A DNA stretch of 64,000 bases from Ovis canadensis (Eukaryota; Chordata; Mammalia; Artiodactyla; Bovidae), in assembly GCF_042477335.2 (NCBI RefSeq), contig NC_091263.1, forward strand, positions 67,574,501 through 67,638,500, given 5' to 3'. Made by a program: the position numbers and the translations under genes. Positions 13,815 through 23,999 of this stretch are shown here, one piece after another. Numbering within the stretch: the stretch's first letter is position 1; every line of letters starts with the position of its first letter. The notes below the pieces were generated by a model. It made no database searches and had not been told where the DNA came from. It saw only the letters and a list, made by a program, of their open reading frames with translations.

Positions 13815-13950
13815 GTGAGCAGGACATCTAGAGCCCAGGCCCAGCTCTGCTGCTGTGTGGCTGTGCGACCTCAGGTAAGTCCCTTAGCTGCTCTTGCCTC
13901 AGCTTTATTTCTGGGTGAAATGAGGGGCTGGGCCTTGTTCTCTATGACTG
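13815..13950 (+). mobile_element. MIR SINE remnant
   Basis: The phrases 'agctctgctgctgtgtggct', 'gtgcgacctcaggtaagtcc' and 'gcctcagctttatttctggg' match the core of the ancient MIR family at low identity. Confidence 0.55.
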
Positions 13951-14054
13951 TCGAACAGATCGAGTCTCACCCCAGTCATGAGGGACCAGAAAGGAGATTT
14001 TTAAAGTTTGTCCTGGGGGAGGATATCATACTTTTTTCTTTGTTTTCACCTGTG

Positions 14055-14490
14055 GTGGTCTGTGTGCAGGCTAGAAAAGAATTTCTGGAAAGGCAGAATG
14101 AGAGGTGAATACAGTTTATTAGAGTGCACTCATTAAATAGAGTGTGTCTGATAGACAAAGCAGGCAGGATCAGGGAAGAAATGACAACGAACACGTGTCA
14201 TCTGCCTGTCTTTTCTAGCCAGGGAACAAGGAAGAGAAGGGATCTTGCTGTCATTTACTAATTAGGTACCATATGTATGCTTTCCTTTTCGGGGGAGAAG
14301 AACAGGACAAATACCCTTCCTAATATGGGGTTAGCGAAGGGACGAGCTATGCTCCCCAGGATGGCGCAAAAATTGCAACGGTTGCGACCTGGGTGGAAGG
14401 GCGATAAGGGTCTGATGCTTTCTGTTTCTGCCTTCTGAGGCCCTTCGAGCTCAGCTTGTTCTCTGGTCCTCTGGCCACGATATTATCCAG
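14055..14490 (-). mobile_element. Possible solo LTR fossil
   Basis: This is a block of about 435 bp beginning near tgtggtggtctgtg, with gaaaagaatttctgg and a reversed AATAAA (cagtttattagag) as expected in an LTR R region read backwards. It shares short motifs with the block at 3121-3575. No retroviral coding sequence adjoins it. Both family and exact ends are uncertain. Confidence 0.38.
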
Positions 14491-14510
14491 ACAATATCAG
14501 AGTTAGTTTT

Positions 14511-14808
14511 CTGGGCTTACCTCGTGGCTCAGTGGTAAAGAATCTATCTGCCGGTGCAGGAGACATGAGATCCATCTCTGGTCCAGGAACGTTCCACAAG
14601 CTGCAGAGCAACTGAGTCTGTGTTCCTCAACTACTAAGCCTGTGCCCAGAGCCAGGGAGCTGCCACTGCTGGGCACAGGTGAGAAGCCACTGAGGTGAGA
14701 AGCCCATGCACCACAGCTAGAGAGTAGCCCGTGCTCCCTGCAACCAGAGAAAGTGCACAGACAGCAATGAAGACCCATCATGGCCAGAAAAATTAAAAAA
14801 AAAATCAG
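14511..14808 (+). mobile_element. CHR-type tRNA-Glu SINE with A tail
   Basis: This is a sense-orientation SINE. Its tRNA-derived head is 'gggcttacctcgtggctcag', followed by tggtaaagaatc. The body has repeated blocks with gctgcagagcaactgagtc and ccatgcaccacagctag, and it ends in an A-rich tail at about 14793-14806. Confidence 0.8.
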
Positions 14809-14957
14809 TTTTCCTCTTCAGCTTGATCTTAGGAACATTTCCCTTTGTGCAGTGAGAGTCAAAGAGGGCTCAATGGACATCTACATACCCACCATGTGGA
14901 GCTGACAGGTGTTAACATTTTGATGTGTTTTCCTCCTCGTTTCTGTTATATGACCTG

Positions 14958-14961
14958 ATGT

Positions 14962-15019
<58 letters not shown>
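14958..15019. repeat. (TG)n(GA)n microsatellite
   Basis: A run of about 24 TG dinucleotides with one TATG interruption passes into a short GA run. It is a typical polymorphic dinucleotide locus. Confidence 0.95.
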
Positions 15020-15103
15020 CATTAAATTATTTGAATGTGAGTTGTGACCACTGTGACATTTCATTTCTAAGTTGTTTCTTTTTGCATTTTTAAAAACAAA
15101 TTA

Positions 15104-15180
15104 TTTTTAACTGGAGGATAATTGCTTTACAATATTGTGTTGATTTCTGCCGTACATCAACATGAATCAGCCATATCATT
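15104..15180 (-). mobile_element. L1 3'-end fragment (ruminant type)
   Basis: The phrase 'taactggaggataattgctt' and the following tacaatattgtgttg and acatcaacatgaatcagcc are characteristic of the antisense 3' end of ruminant L1. Similar snippets occur at 38158-38205 (opposite strand) and 62480-62525. Confidence 0.75.
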
Positions 15181-16574
15181 CCTAAATTCTTGACCATGCA
15201 TTCTCTAAGAGTAAGGACAGTGTCCCACATAATTCCAGTTTTATTGTTACTCTTGAAATGATAAATCTATAGCATCTGATATGTCGTTCATAGTCATATT
15301 TTTCAGCTTTTCCCTGTAATGTCTTTAGCCTCTTTTTAAGGAGGTGTTCCCATTACCCACTGGTAGTCAACCCCTCCTTCTTACCTTCCCTCATGGGCAT
15401 GAGTCTCACTCTTCTCTGTGGGAATAACAGCACCTGTGTTGGCTGGAGTCTTTTTCTTGGCCACCTCCTCATCTGTCACTGCATCCCATCTCCTCTAGTC
15501 CATTGGAGATGAACCTGACCCTCTGCCTTGGAGTCTTTCAGAGACAGAGTGGAAACAGTGAGTGTGTGTGCAGATCATCGTCAGACAGAGCTGGCGTGTA
15601 CTTGGGGACTTGTGTTGTGTGCTTTGCAGAGGAGGGCCAGCCTGTTTGCATGGTGCAGCTGGGGAAGGTCCTGAGCCATGGTGAGCAAGCTGGGTGCACC
15701 CGCAGGAAGTGTGTGGCAGGTGAGCTGCAAAGACAGACGCCTGAAGTAGCGTGTGGGTGAGGGCTTGGTGGGGAGGGCTGTCCACAGACTCACAGCAAAA
15801 CTACTGAGCTGACCATGTGGTTGAGGGCAGAGGAAAACATGTGTTGTCATAGGCGATACAAGCCAGATGGTCTGATCCTCCCTACCACTCCTTCAAACAA
15901 ACAAGCGGGGATGAGCCCCATGTCCCCAGATCCTTTTGTTAAACATAGTCATTTACCTGGCAGTTGCAGGAGGCTGATATGGGGAGGAGGAGGCCCATGA
16001 GAACTGAAATTCAAACACCATCAAGTTTCAGGCAGCATCTGTGGAGGGTGTGAGGAAAAGTGCTGTGTGGCAGCATCCAATGGGCCAGTCACTGTGTTGC
16101 TCACTAAGCCCTCATCCCGTCCATCAACCCTGCCTGGGGAGAAAAGTCTTATTCCCAGTTATCTGAAGGTCAGGGAGGCTAGCTGGCCTGTGTTGGGTCC
16201 CACTGGAAGAGAGACACCCCTTCCTACCCTCTCTCCAAGCAGGCATGGCAGGGGACTCTAGGGATGTGACTAATGGCCCTGGTCATAGCTAAAGGCCACA
16301 CCCCAGGGAAAGATCAAAGGATTTAGAGTCGGAAATTTAGATCAAAGATTTTCTTTTTTTGGATGTGCCAGAGATGGTTGGTTGGAGAACTCTGCTTTTC
16401 CCAGTGTCCGTAAATGGGTGGCTGACGGGACCAGCAATCCTCAGACCCGCCTTCCCCGAATCACTTGGTATATTGTGAAAAATCTGGTGCAGTTATATAC
16501 AGGAACTCACTCTATAAACCAAGCTCTAGAGACAAACCAGGAAGTACTGGGTGGAGGAGAGGAAGGAGCATAAG
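15181..16574. other. Intergenic, nothing recognised
   Basis: Some ORFs of 60-96 codons occur on both strands but overlap one another and resemble no family. No repeat was recognised with confidence. Confidence 0.45.
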
Positions 16575-16690
16575 ATTTGATATCAGAAAATGTCAAGCCC
16601 AGATTCTGACCCCTGAGAGCTGTGTGATTTAATTCTCCGTTTCCACACTTGTAAACTGAAGCTGATGATTCTCAGTTTTCTTTGATTTTT
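16575..16690 (+). mobile_element. MIR SINE remnant
   Basis: The order 'gatttgatatcagaaaatgt' - cccagattctgacccctgag - 'gctgtgtgatttaattctcc' fits MIR at low identity. Confidence 0.55.
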
Positions 16691-17221
16691 TTGTGGTGCA
16701 GATATGTCTGTGAAGGCAGTTGGTAAACAACAACAACAAAGTCTTATTGAAATTCCAACTAGGTGGGGGAGCCTGAGACCAGCAAAGGATGAGCATCTCT
16801 TAGGAAGGAGGATGACTGGGGCTGATGTGGCCCCAGAACATTTGGAAAAAAAAGTATTTGTTGCTTAACCAAAATTCAAAATTAACTGGCATCTTGTGTT
16901 TTTTTTCAACCTCAAATTTTATTGTTTTCTCATTCACTGTATCAGTTGTTTACCATTTTACAATTTGTTCCATTTATACTCACAAATACATAGAATTGAG
17001 ATGAACAAGAGACTTCTCGTGAGGTTTCAGCCTTTCTCTCAAATGTCCCAAATCAGAATTATCTTGACTTGATAGGAAATGCTTTTTGCATTAGAAAATA
17101 ATTTAATTTACAGGCAAAACAGAAACATCATCAATTTTTCTTAACTATGCTGACTATCTTCTCTTTGGCTTTTTAATGATTGTTTTCTAATGCAATAGTT
17201 TGTAGAAAAGTGCAAAAGCAT

Positions 17222-17800
17222 GTGTTTTTTTTTTTAGTTGAAAGATAGTTGATTCACAGTGTTTTAGTAGTTTCAAGTATATAGCATAGTGCTTCTGTAT
17301 TTTTGCAAATGATACTCCTTTATAAGTTATTATAAGTTAATGGCTATAGTTCCCTATACTACGTGACACACCTTTGATACTTGTCTATTTTATACGTAGT
17401 GGTTTGTGTTTGTTGATCCCATATCCCTAGCTTGTCCCCTGCCCTTCCTCTCCCCTGTGGTAACTACAAGTGTACTTTCTATGTCCATGCCTCTGTTTCT
17501 GGTTTTCATAGACACTCATTTGTGTTATTTTCTAGATTCCACATATAAGTGACGCCATGCAGAATTTGTCTTTCTCTGTCTGACTTATTTCATGCAGCAC
17601 AATATTCTGTAGGTCCATCCACGTTTCTGCAAATGGCAGAATTCCTTCCTTTTTATGGCTGAATGATATTTCGCTTTGGGTGTGTGTACATTGTCTGATC
17701 TGCACTTGATGGCCCTTGGGCTGCTCTCATGTCTTGGCTGTTGTAAATGGTGCAAGCTGGAATCATTCTTATCTTTAGGACGACTGTCTCCTGCTAGGGG
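17222..17800 (-). mobile_element. L1 3' end with part of ORF2, antisense
   Basis: A poly(T) run at 17222 starts the antisense L1. The 3' UTR phrases agttgaaagatagttgattc and 'atagttccctatactacgtg' lead into the diagnostic end of ORF2, with 'attccacatataagtgacgc', 'tttttatggctgaatgatat' and 'tgtcttggctgttgtaaatg'. The element is 5'-truncated near 17800. Confidence 0.88.
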
Positions 17801-18224
17801 AAGAAGATCTTGCTGGATTATCAATGTTCCAAATATACTACTTATGTGTGTGAGCTGTTGTAACTGGATCATCCTGCACAAACTTTTGCTTTTCAATAAT
17901 GATTTCACTCTGAGTCACTGTCAGAATTTATATACGCCCATGTTTTCATTCTGAAAATTCTGAAAAGATGTGTTCTGTGATTTCAGCACTGTGTCTGTGA
18001 ACATCCAAAACCAATGTCATTTTGTCTGAGATTTCTGTCCCATATGTGGTGGAGGTGAATGGAGAGTCCAGACCTCATATCAGCATGTGAAGAAGATTCC
18101 CACGTGCCTTCTCCTTCTCCTCTCTTCATATCTGCTGGGGTACTTTCTTCTGAGGTCTTGCTCTTAACTTGTCATGGTGTTTTTATTTGCTATTTAATTT
18201 CATTCAGGATGAGTCCTGACTTAG
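17800..18224. other. Intergenic, nothing recognised
   Basis: No gene or repeat identified between the L1 fragment and the MLT1-type LTR. Confidence 0.4.
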
Positions 18225-18575
18225 CTCAGGCTGTCACAACACATACCACGGACTTGGTGGCTTAAACAACAGAATCTTGTTTCTCACAGTACTCAAGGCT
18301 GGGAGGTCCAGCATTGAGGGGCCAGTGGAATTCTGGTGCAGGCTCTCTCCCTGGCTTGCCAGTGGTCACTTTCTTGCTGTGTCCTCCCATGCTGCAGAGA
18401 GAACACATTCTCTAGTGTCTTTTCTTAAAAGGCATTAATCCCTTCCTGAGGGCTCCACATCTAAACCAAGTTACCCCACAAAGTCCCCATCTCCAAATAC
18501 CGTCACACTGGGGCTTGGATTGCAACATATGAATGTTTTGGAGGACACGATCCATCCATACTACCCTGTGAGGAC
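18225..18575 (-). mobile_element. MLT1-type (ERVL-MaLR) LTR fossil
   Basis: The sequence matches the antisense of a MaLR LTR. It has 'ggtggcttaaacaacagaat', ttctcacagtactcaaggct, 'tccctggcttgccagtggtc', 'ccccatctccaaataccgtc' and 'aacatatgaatgttttggag' in the family's order. This is a solo LTR of a very old placental element, much decayed. Confidence 0.72.
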
Positions 18576-18589
18576 ACGAAAGAGCCAGG

Positions 18590-18762
18590 GATTGGTATAG
18601 CCTGTGACTGAGCAACTTCACTTTCACTTTTATGCATTGGAGAAGGAAATGGCAGCCCACTGCAGTGTTCTTGCCTGGAGAATCCCAGGGACAGGGGAGC
18701 CTGGTGGGCTGCCGTCTATGGGGTTGCACACAGTCGGACACGACTGCAGCGACTTAGCAGTA
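18590..18762 (+). mobile_element. Bov-A2-type SINE, partial
   Basis: Sense-orientation Bov-A monomer with part of the linker (acttcactttcacttttatg), then 'aatggcagcccactgcagtg' and a tail of 'tcggacacgactgcagcgac' and ttagcagtagc. Confidence 0.85.
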
Positions 18763-19161
18763 GCCGCAGTGCTTACTATGAGATCTCTCCCAGGTGCCAC
18801 CTCTTCCTCCTCCCTCCTCTGTAATGGAGGTGAGAGGTTGTTGTCCATAGTCATCCCACATTTAAGCTGTCACCTCTACTTGGGATATGTAACAGAAAAC
18901 AGGCGCTAGATAGCACCCAGCAAGCCTGTTGTGGCATTTTGTAGTTACATGTGGTGAGGCCTAAGGTGTATGTTACACTGAAAAGAACAAAGCATGCCTT
19001 GTGTTAAAGATTTCTAGACACAATCTTACATTTACTATTGTTAAATAGGAGGAAGTATTAGAAACCTTGGGAGGCTCAGCGGTTGGGGTTATCTGGGCTC
19101 ATTGGGGGTGTGGCAAGTAGCCAAGAAGACCCAGAGTACTTTCCACAGAGAAAGTCTGTTT

Positions 19162-19250
19162 TCCTCTTTTTTTTTTTTGATTTTTTGATTTTTTTAAATT
19201 TACATTTTATTTTTTTACTTTACAATACTGTATTGGTTTTGCCATCCAGA
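19162..19250 (-). mobile_element. Short L1 3'-end fragment
   Basis: A poly(T)-rich start followed by 'actttacaatactgtattgg' and ttttgcc corresponds to the antisense of the ruminant L1 3' terminus. Confidence 0.6.
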
Positions 19251-19399
19251 GCCTCCAGCTAGCCAGCTCTTTCAATCAGGAAAGGTGCCTGATACATTAC
19301 TTCTGTGTGAGTAGGTTGTTTCTCTTACAGAATGTGGTCCAGTTGGTTGTAAAAGTGCATATTTTCTTTATGTATTTTCTCACCTGAATTTTGAAAGTT

Positions 19400-19630
19400 T
19401 GGTGTGCTGGCCACAGCATAGATTCTGGAGTGAATGGCACTGGGTTTGTGTCCCAGCTTTGCCACTCTCTAGCTGTGTGATCATAGACAAATTTCTGAGC
19501 CTGTTTCCTCCCCAGAGAAAGGAGACTAATTCCACCCATATCATGAGCAAACAGTGAGGTGTGGAGGAGCTCGTGTTTGTCAAGAACCTAGCACATTGCC
19601 TGAGACAGATTCGGCGCTTGGTGGGTGTTT
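19400..19630 (+). mobile_element. MIR SINE
   Basis: Well-preserved MIR: 'tagattctggagtgaatggc', 'tttgtgtcccagctttgcca', 'ctctagctgtgtgatcatag', 'cctgtttcctccccagagaa' and 'aacctagcacattgcctgag' in order. It lies just beyond the 3' end of CCRL2. Confidence 0.75.
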
Positions 19631-19723
19631 GTTCACTGCCCCCTTTTCTCCCTGTACCCTATTTTATATACAAATGTGTAAAAAACTATTGGACAGGACA
19701 AGGCGATGAGTGAAAAATCGATG

Positions 19724-19729
19724 TTTATT
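19724..19729 (-). terminator. CCRL2: CCRL2 poly(A) signal candidate
   Basis: AATAAA on the - strand begins only 31 nt after the CCRL2 stop codon. If used, it gives a 3' UTR of only about 50-60 nt. A longer alternative further left was not evident. Confidence 0.6.
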
Positions 19730-19760
19730 TATCCTGCCTCTGACAGGAGCTAGTTTCTGT

Positions 19761-20807
19761 TTAGGGAGAAAGGTAATATTCTTCCCCTGAGGTGCCTTGG
19801 GCAGGCTCCTCAGTGGGTAGCGGTGCAGCGTCACTACACAGGCAGCAAAGGCGGCTGAGGTGTTTCCTAAATGCCTTGTCAAGAAGCATGTAGAGGAGAG
19901 GGTTGATGAAGCAGTGGGTGGTGGCGATGATTCTCGTGATCTGAACACTTTTGTTCAGGTTGTAACTACTGGCACAGCCATGCAGGGAGACGTGTTCTTT
20001 GAAAGCAGACAGGAAAAGTGTAATATTGTAGGGTCCCCACATCAGAAGGAAAACTGCCATTATGGTGAAAACAAGCTTGAAGAGGCCATAGTTCCTCTCC
20101 CGGAACTGGAGTGTTTTCCTCATTCGCACGTAGCAATATACAAAAGCAAACAGTGGCAAAAGAAATCCCAAAATGTTCATCTTTAAGGTCAGAAAATGCT
20201 TCCAGAATGTCTCATCATCTGGTAAGAAGTGAAGTCCGGTAAAGAAGCACTTGTATTTCTGGCTTTCCATCTGAGGTTTGTAAAAAACAAGTTCAGGCAA
20301 AGTGACCAGAGCAGCTGTGACCCACACTAGAGCGCTCATGAGGATGCTGCCGGCCACAGTCCTACAGGCCGAGAAGCGCCTTCTCACGTGGAAAAACTCC
20401 TTGTACCTTTGCACAGTCAGAAGGACGTTGAAAAATGCCTCACTGTACAGGCCTATGGAGAAGAGCATCAGGAGAATCTTACACAGGGGGTCATCAAAGC
20501 CCTCCCCATGAGAGGCTGCGTAAGCCCAGAATGGCAGAGTGAGCAAGAAACCCAAGTTAGAAAGCGCCAAATTGAGGAAGCAGATATTTTCTGCTTGCTT
20601 GAGTCCTTTGTATTTTACCAGGATAAACACAACCAAGATATTGTCCAGGAGGCCAACTATGAACACCGTGGTGTAGAGGGAAGGCACCAGCTGGGCTGAG
20701 AGAATCTTGGGGTCGTATGGGACGCATGGTTCTATTTTGCTGTTACTCAGGTCATCCTCGATGAGGACGTCATAGTCATCCTCTGGTGCTGACGTGTAAT
20801 TAGCCAT
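19761..20807 (-). CDS. CCRL2: C-C chemokine receptor-like 2 (atypical receptor)
   Basis: This intact 348-codon seven-helix receptor has its whole coding region in one exon. The N-terminus is acidic and Tyr-rich (EDDYDVLIEDDL), as needed to bind cationic ligands. Helices run at about 41-66, 77-98, 109-130, 151-172, 208-229, 244-267 and 287-309. C109-C187 is the usual helix 3-loop 2 disulfide, and NPLLY at 302-306 is intact. The classical DRYLAIV is replaced by QRYKEFF (Q133-R134-Y135), and the helix-2 Asp is Asn (N84). Both mark CCRL2, which in mammals binds chemerin and presents it to CMKLR1 without clear G-protein coupling. The acceptor ttctccccag lies 12 bp upstream of the ATG, so a 5' non-coding exon exists. 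The context between LTF and CCR5 matches human 3p21.31. Length, start and synteny all agree. Confidence 0.96.
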   Translation of the reverse strand: MANYTSAPEDDYDVLIEDDLSNSKIEPCVPYDPKILSAQLVPSLYTTVFIVGLLDNILVVFILVKYKGLKQAENICFLNLALSNLGFLLTLPFWAYAASHGEGFDDPLCKILLMLFSIGLYSEAFFNVLLTVQRYKEFFHVRRRFSACRTVAGSILMSALVWVTAALVTLPELVFYKPQMESQKYKCFFTGLHFLPDDETFWKHFLTLKMNILGFLLPLFAFVYCYVRMRKTLQFRERNYGLFKLVFTIMAVFLLMWGPYNITLFLSAFKEHVSLHGCASSYNLNKSVQITRIIATTHCFINPLLYMLLDKAFRKHLSRLCCLCSDAAPLPTEEPAQGTSGEEYYLSP

Positions 20808-21381
20808 CTTCAGGCTGCCCTGGGGAGAAATGAAAGGTTATTTTTCCTTCATACAGCTGTGTGGTCCTGGATGAAACAGCACACAGGACTAGAGCCCCTG
20901 CAGCCACACTCGTCCTTTTCTGGTGTTTATTTTAGCCAGAGCCGGTCTACAACTCAGAAGATTTAAAATAAACATTTCTTTAACCTGCCCCTGCATCCCG
21001 AGCGCAGCTGCTTTAATTCATCCCTTCATTAAGCACTGAGGTGTTTAGTAGTATGCCAGCTACCACAGGGAGACAAAAGTAAACGTTACCCTTCTTCATA
21101 CAACTTCATTCTCTTGGTAGAAACAAGACTTGCCTACTTGAAGCTATATAAGAAAAAACACAATTAGAGAGAACTAAGTACCAGGGTTTAGTTTCTCAAA
21201 ATTGGTGTCAGTCACAGTTCCTATGTGTTTAAAAAGTTTGCTCACCCTCTGTAAACAGCTTCCTGTGATAGGCAGAGAAGTCTGAGTTCTTGTCTCGAAG
21301 GATATAAATAAATGCTTGCAAAAGTGAAACCACTCTTAAGTATCAAATGGACACAACTGGTTAAATACGTCGATGACTTAC

Positions 21382-21530
21382 CAGTGACTGAGTTCCTGGG
21401 AGGGGAGGGAACAGCCTCCTGACCTACCATCCGAGTTGCTGTGGGAGCCGTCTGGCCAGATGAAAGACTAACTTCCTTCTGAAAAGCTGGCCCCTGACCC
21501 TTTGGGGCAAGAGAAACCACTGTTTATCCC
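21382..21530 (-). other. CCRL2: Candidate 5' non-coding exon of CCRL2
   Basis: On the - strand, cagtcactg|gtaagtcatc is a strong splice donor at 21381/21382, and the coding exon begins with an acceptor at 20820-20821, giving an intron of about 560 bp. The 5' limit is a guess; a C-rich patch at about 21665-21695 could belong to the promoter. It is supported only by the donor sequence and the known non-coding first exon of mammalian CCRL2. Confidence 0.4.
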
Positions 21531-21993
21531 CCTGGTGGCTGTGTCCCACCAGTCACAGGTCTCGGGGACTAAGCGAAATAAGGCAACTTGAAAGCTCCCA
21601 CTAACCCCTAGAGAGTTTCTCAAGCTGCAGAGAGAAACCGGGAAGTTGTTTGCTCCTGCTGCTGCTCTCCCCACCCCCACCCCGCACCCCGCCTTTGATT
21701 TCCCTGTGGCCATCCTGCTGGCTGCCCCAGATAAGGAACTAAGTTATTGCTGCTTCTCAGTGATACTGAGGGAGGGATGGAAAACGCTCTGATGTGCAAC
21801 TCTGAGCAGGTAGTGGGTAGCAGCAGACAAGTGTCATGCGCGGTGACTGTGCGTCCAAACCGGGCTGACGCTCCCCTGTAGCATTTCATCAGTATTAGCA
21901 TATGGGTCAGTCTTCAAGAACTTGTAGTGAGCAACTCTGTTTGGACTTGTACTGTTACTTTTGAAAGTAGCAGTAACTGAGAGGAACAGTAAC

Positions 21994-22182
21994 AGGGCTT
22001 TCCTCATAGCTCAGCTGGTAAAGAATCTGTCTGCAGTGTGGGAGACCTGGCTTTGATCCCTGGGTTGGGAAGATACCCTGGAGAAGGGAATGGCTACCCA
22101 CTCCAGTAATCTGGCCTGCAGAATTCTGTGGACTGTATAGTCCATGGGGTTGCAAAGAGTAGGACACGACTGAGTGACTTTC
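21994..22182 (+). mobile_element. Bov-tA SINE
   Basis: Complete sense-orientation element from 'gggctttcctcatagctcag' (tRNA-derived head) to 'aggacacgactgagtgactt'. It is about 500 bp upstream of the proposed CCRL2 exon 1. Confidence 0.9.
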
Positions 22183-23235
22183 TTTATTTTTGAGAGACAT
22201 TTTTTGTGTGTCAGATATTTGGCTGAAGAATGGGTCCCCAAGGGAGGATGTGGGGACAGTGGAAGCCACAGAATGATGTCATTTGGGAAGAGAGTGGGTG
22301 CAGAGATGAGACCTCAGTACCAGTGAGCCTGGGGGAAATCGATGGAGTTAGGAAGGATGTTAGGAGCTGACCCTGCTCCTATAAGAAGGGCCTAGTGCAG
22401 GAAGATTCCATGGTGAGAACACAAAGGCTCTATCGAGATGCTGTGCAGAGAATGTGAGGGGCACAAGTTCAACCTTAGACTGAGGCTGGGGTGGGTGACG
22501 TTTAAGACCAGAGAGAAAGGAAGCTGAGAGTCCAAATTTGAAGGGAGATGGGGGTGGTTGGAAAGAAAGATGAACTGAGAAAAATAAATAACTGGAAAAT
22601 CTGTATGAACTCCTGGATCAACTCTTGGTACCTGTGATGGACCTAATTTGGGGACCAGTCTTACATGTTGGCTTCGTGTTCATTTCACTGGTTAAAAGAC
22701 TTCTGTTAATGCCAAAAATGTGTTTGAGGTGATAGTGCAGAATGTGGACCTGTCAAAGTAGAAATATAACTGAGGGATCTATTAAGGGAAAGGAAAAATA
22801 AACAATAAACGCCTGGACAAATATGTGACAAGCATTGAATTTAACCCAGAGGGAAACTCGTGATGTTCCTCTGTATGAAGGGGTTGGGAGGGGTTGGGAG
22901 AGATTGGTGCTGCTGGGAACCTGGGCTGTGAATGTTTCCCAGCAACTCTTCCCCCATCATCCCCCAGTATGGCTTCTGTGTGTCACTGAGGGTCACTGTG
23001 CCCTGGGGGTTCTGCCCCCTGTAGCTGGGCTATTTGGAGACACATCAGTCCCCCCACAACTTTGACTAAGTGATGGTGCCTCATGGTGCTTTATTGCCTG
23101 ATGCTCACTGGTCAGTCTCCAGGAGGGGAATGAGGGTCAAGTCAAACTTTGAAACTTAAAAAACCCTGTGAACATACACCCTGCACGTTGTGTGGTTAGG
23201 TGGAGGAAAATAGCAGCAAGCAGGTGCTTCATCTG
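22183..23235. other. Intergenic, nothing recognised
   Basis: This is a purine-rich stretch without a recognised gene. A 10-bp direct duplication, ggggttggga, occurs twice near 22881-22900. Confidence 0.4.
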
Positions 23236-23395
23236 TATCACAGAATCATGTGAAATTTGAAGTTTCCTAGAGAAAAGCATCGTTTGGTAAATTCCAGATC
23301 ACCCTAACTTCCTGATATTCAAATGGACTTCACTTTCGGGATTATTTTATTTTGGCTTGATTCCCAGAATTCTGCTTATTTACACCCAGACCTTG
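23236..23395 (+). repeat. Left arm of large inverted repeat
   Basis: 160 bp starting tatcacagaatcatgtg and ending acacccagaccttg. It recurs in reverse complement at 23819-23972 with about 95% identity: a few substitutions, a roughly 3-5 bp indel near the middle and a one-base indel. The spacer of 423 bp begins with a poly(T)-led L1 fragment. Confidence 0.93.
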
Positions 23396-23401
23396 GAGTT
23401 C

Positions 23402-23620
23402 TTTTTTTTTTTTTTTAATTGAAATATAATCGACGAAAAGCATTCTAGAAGTTTAAGGTGTGCCATACCGATACATTTATATTGCAGTATGATTGCCATG
23501 GTAGTGTTAGCTAACAAAATTACCAACTTTTTATGTGGCGAAAACAATAAAGTTCTGTTTTCTCAGCAGATTTAATGTTTATAATACAGTTTGGTTGTCT
23601 GTAATCACTATACTGTATAT
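23402..23620 (-). mobile_element. L1 3'-end fragment in the inverted-repeat spacer
   Basis: A poly(T) run is followed by aattgaaatataatcgacg and 'ttaaggtgtgccataccgat' and further AT-rich 3' UTR-like sequence, the antisense of an L1 end. Right boundary uncertain. Confidence 0.6.
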
Positions 23621-23818
23621 TAGATCTCGAAGACCACGGGATTCTTGAAAATTGAAAATTAGTAGCAAGGAGTGGTTTAAAAGTCTAAAGTTGAAGCAGG
23701 AGGAAGGTTTTATTTACCATTTTAGTATCTGGAACTGTAATAGGGTCATCATTATTGGTGAAACTTCACTACATTCTAAGGTTTGTGAGCTGCAATCTCA
23801 ATTAAAAAAAAAGAAGTA

Positions 23819-23972
23819 CAAGGTCTGGGTGTAAATAAGCAGAATTCTGGGAATCAAGCCAAATAAAATAATTTTGAAAGTGAAGTCCATTTGAATATCA
23901 GGAAGTTAGAGTGATCCTTACCGAACAATGCTTTTCTCTAGGAAACTTCAAATTTCACATGATTCTGTGATA
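23819..23972 (-). repeat. Right arm of large inverted repeat
   Basis: 154 bp, reverse complement of 23236-23395. It starts caaggtctgggtgtaaat and ends gattctgtgata. The two arms could pair into a long hairpin. Confidence 0.93.
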
Positions 23973-23999
23973 AATATAAGTAAACCCCAGTCTTTTAGA

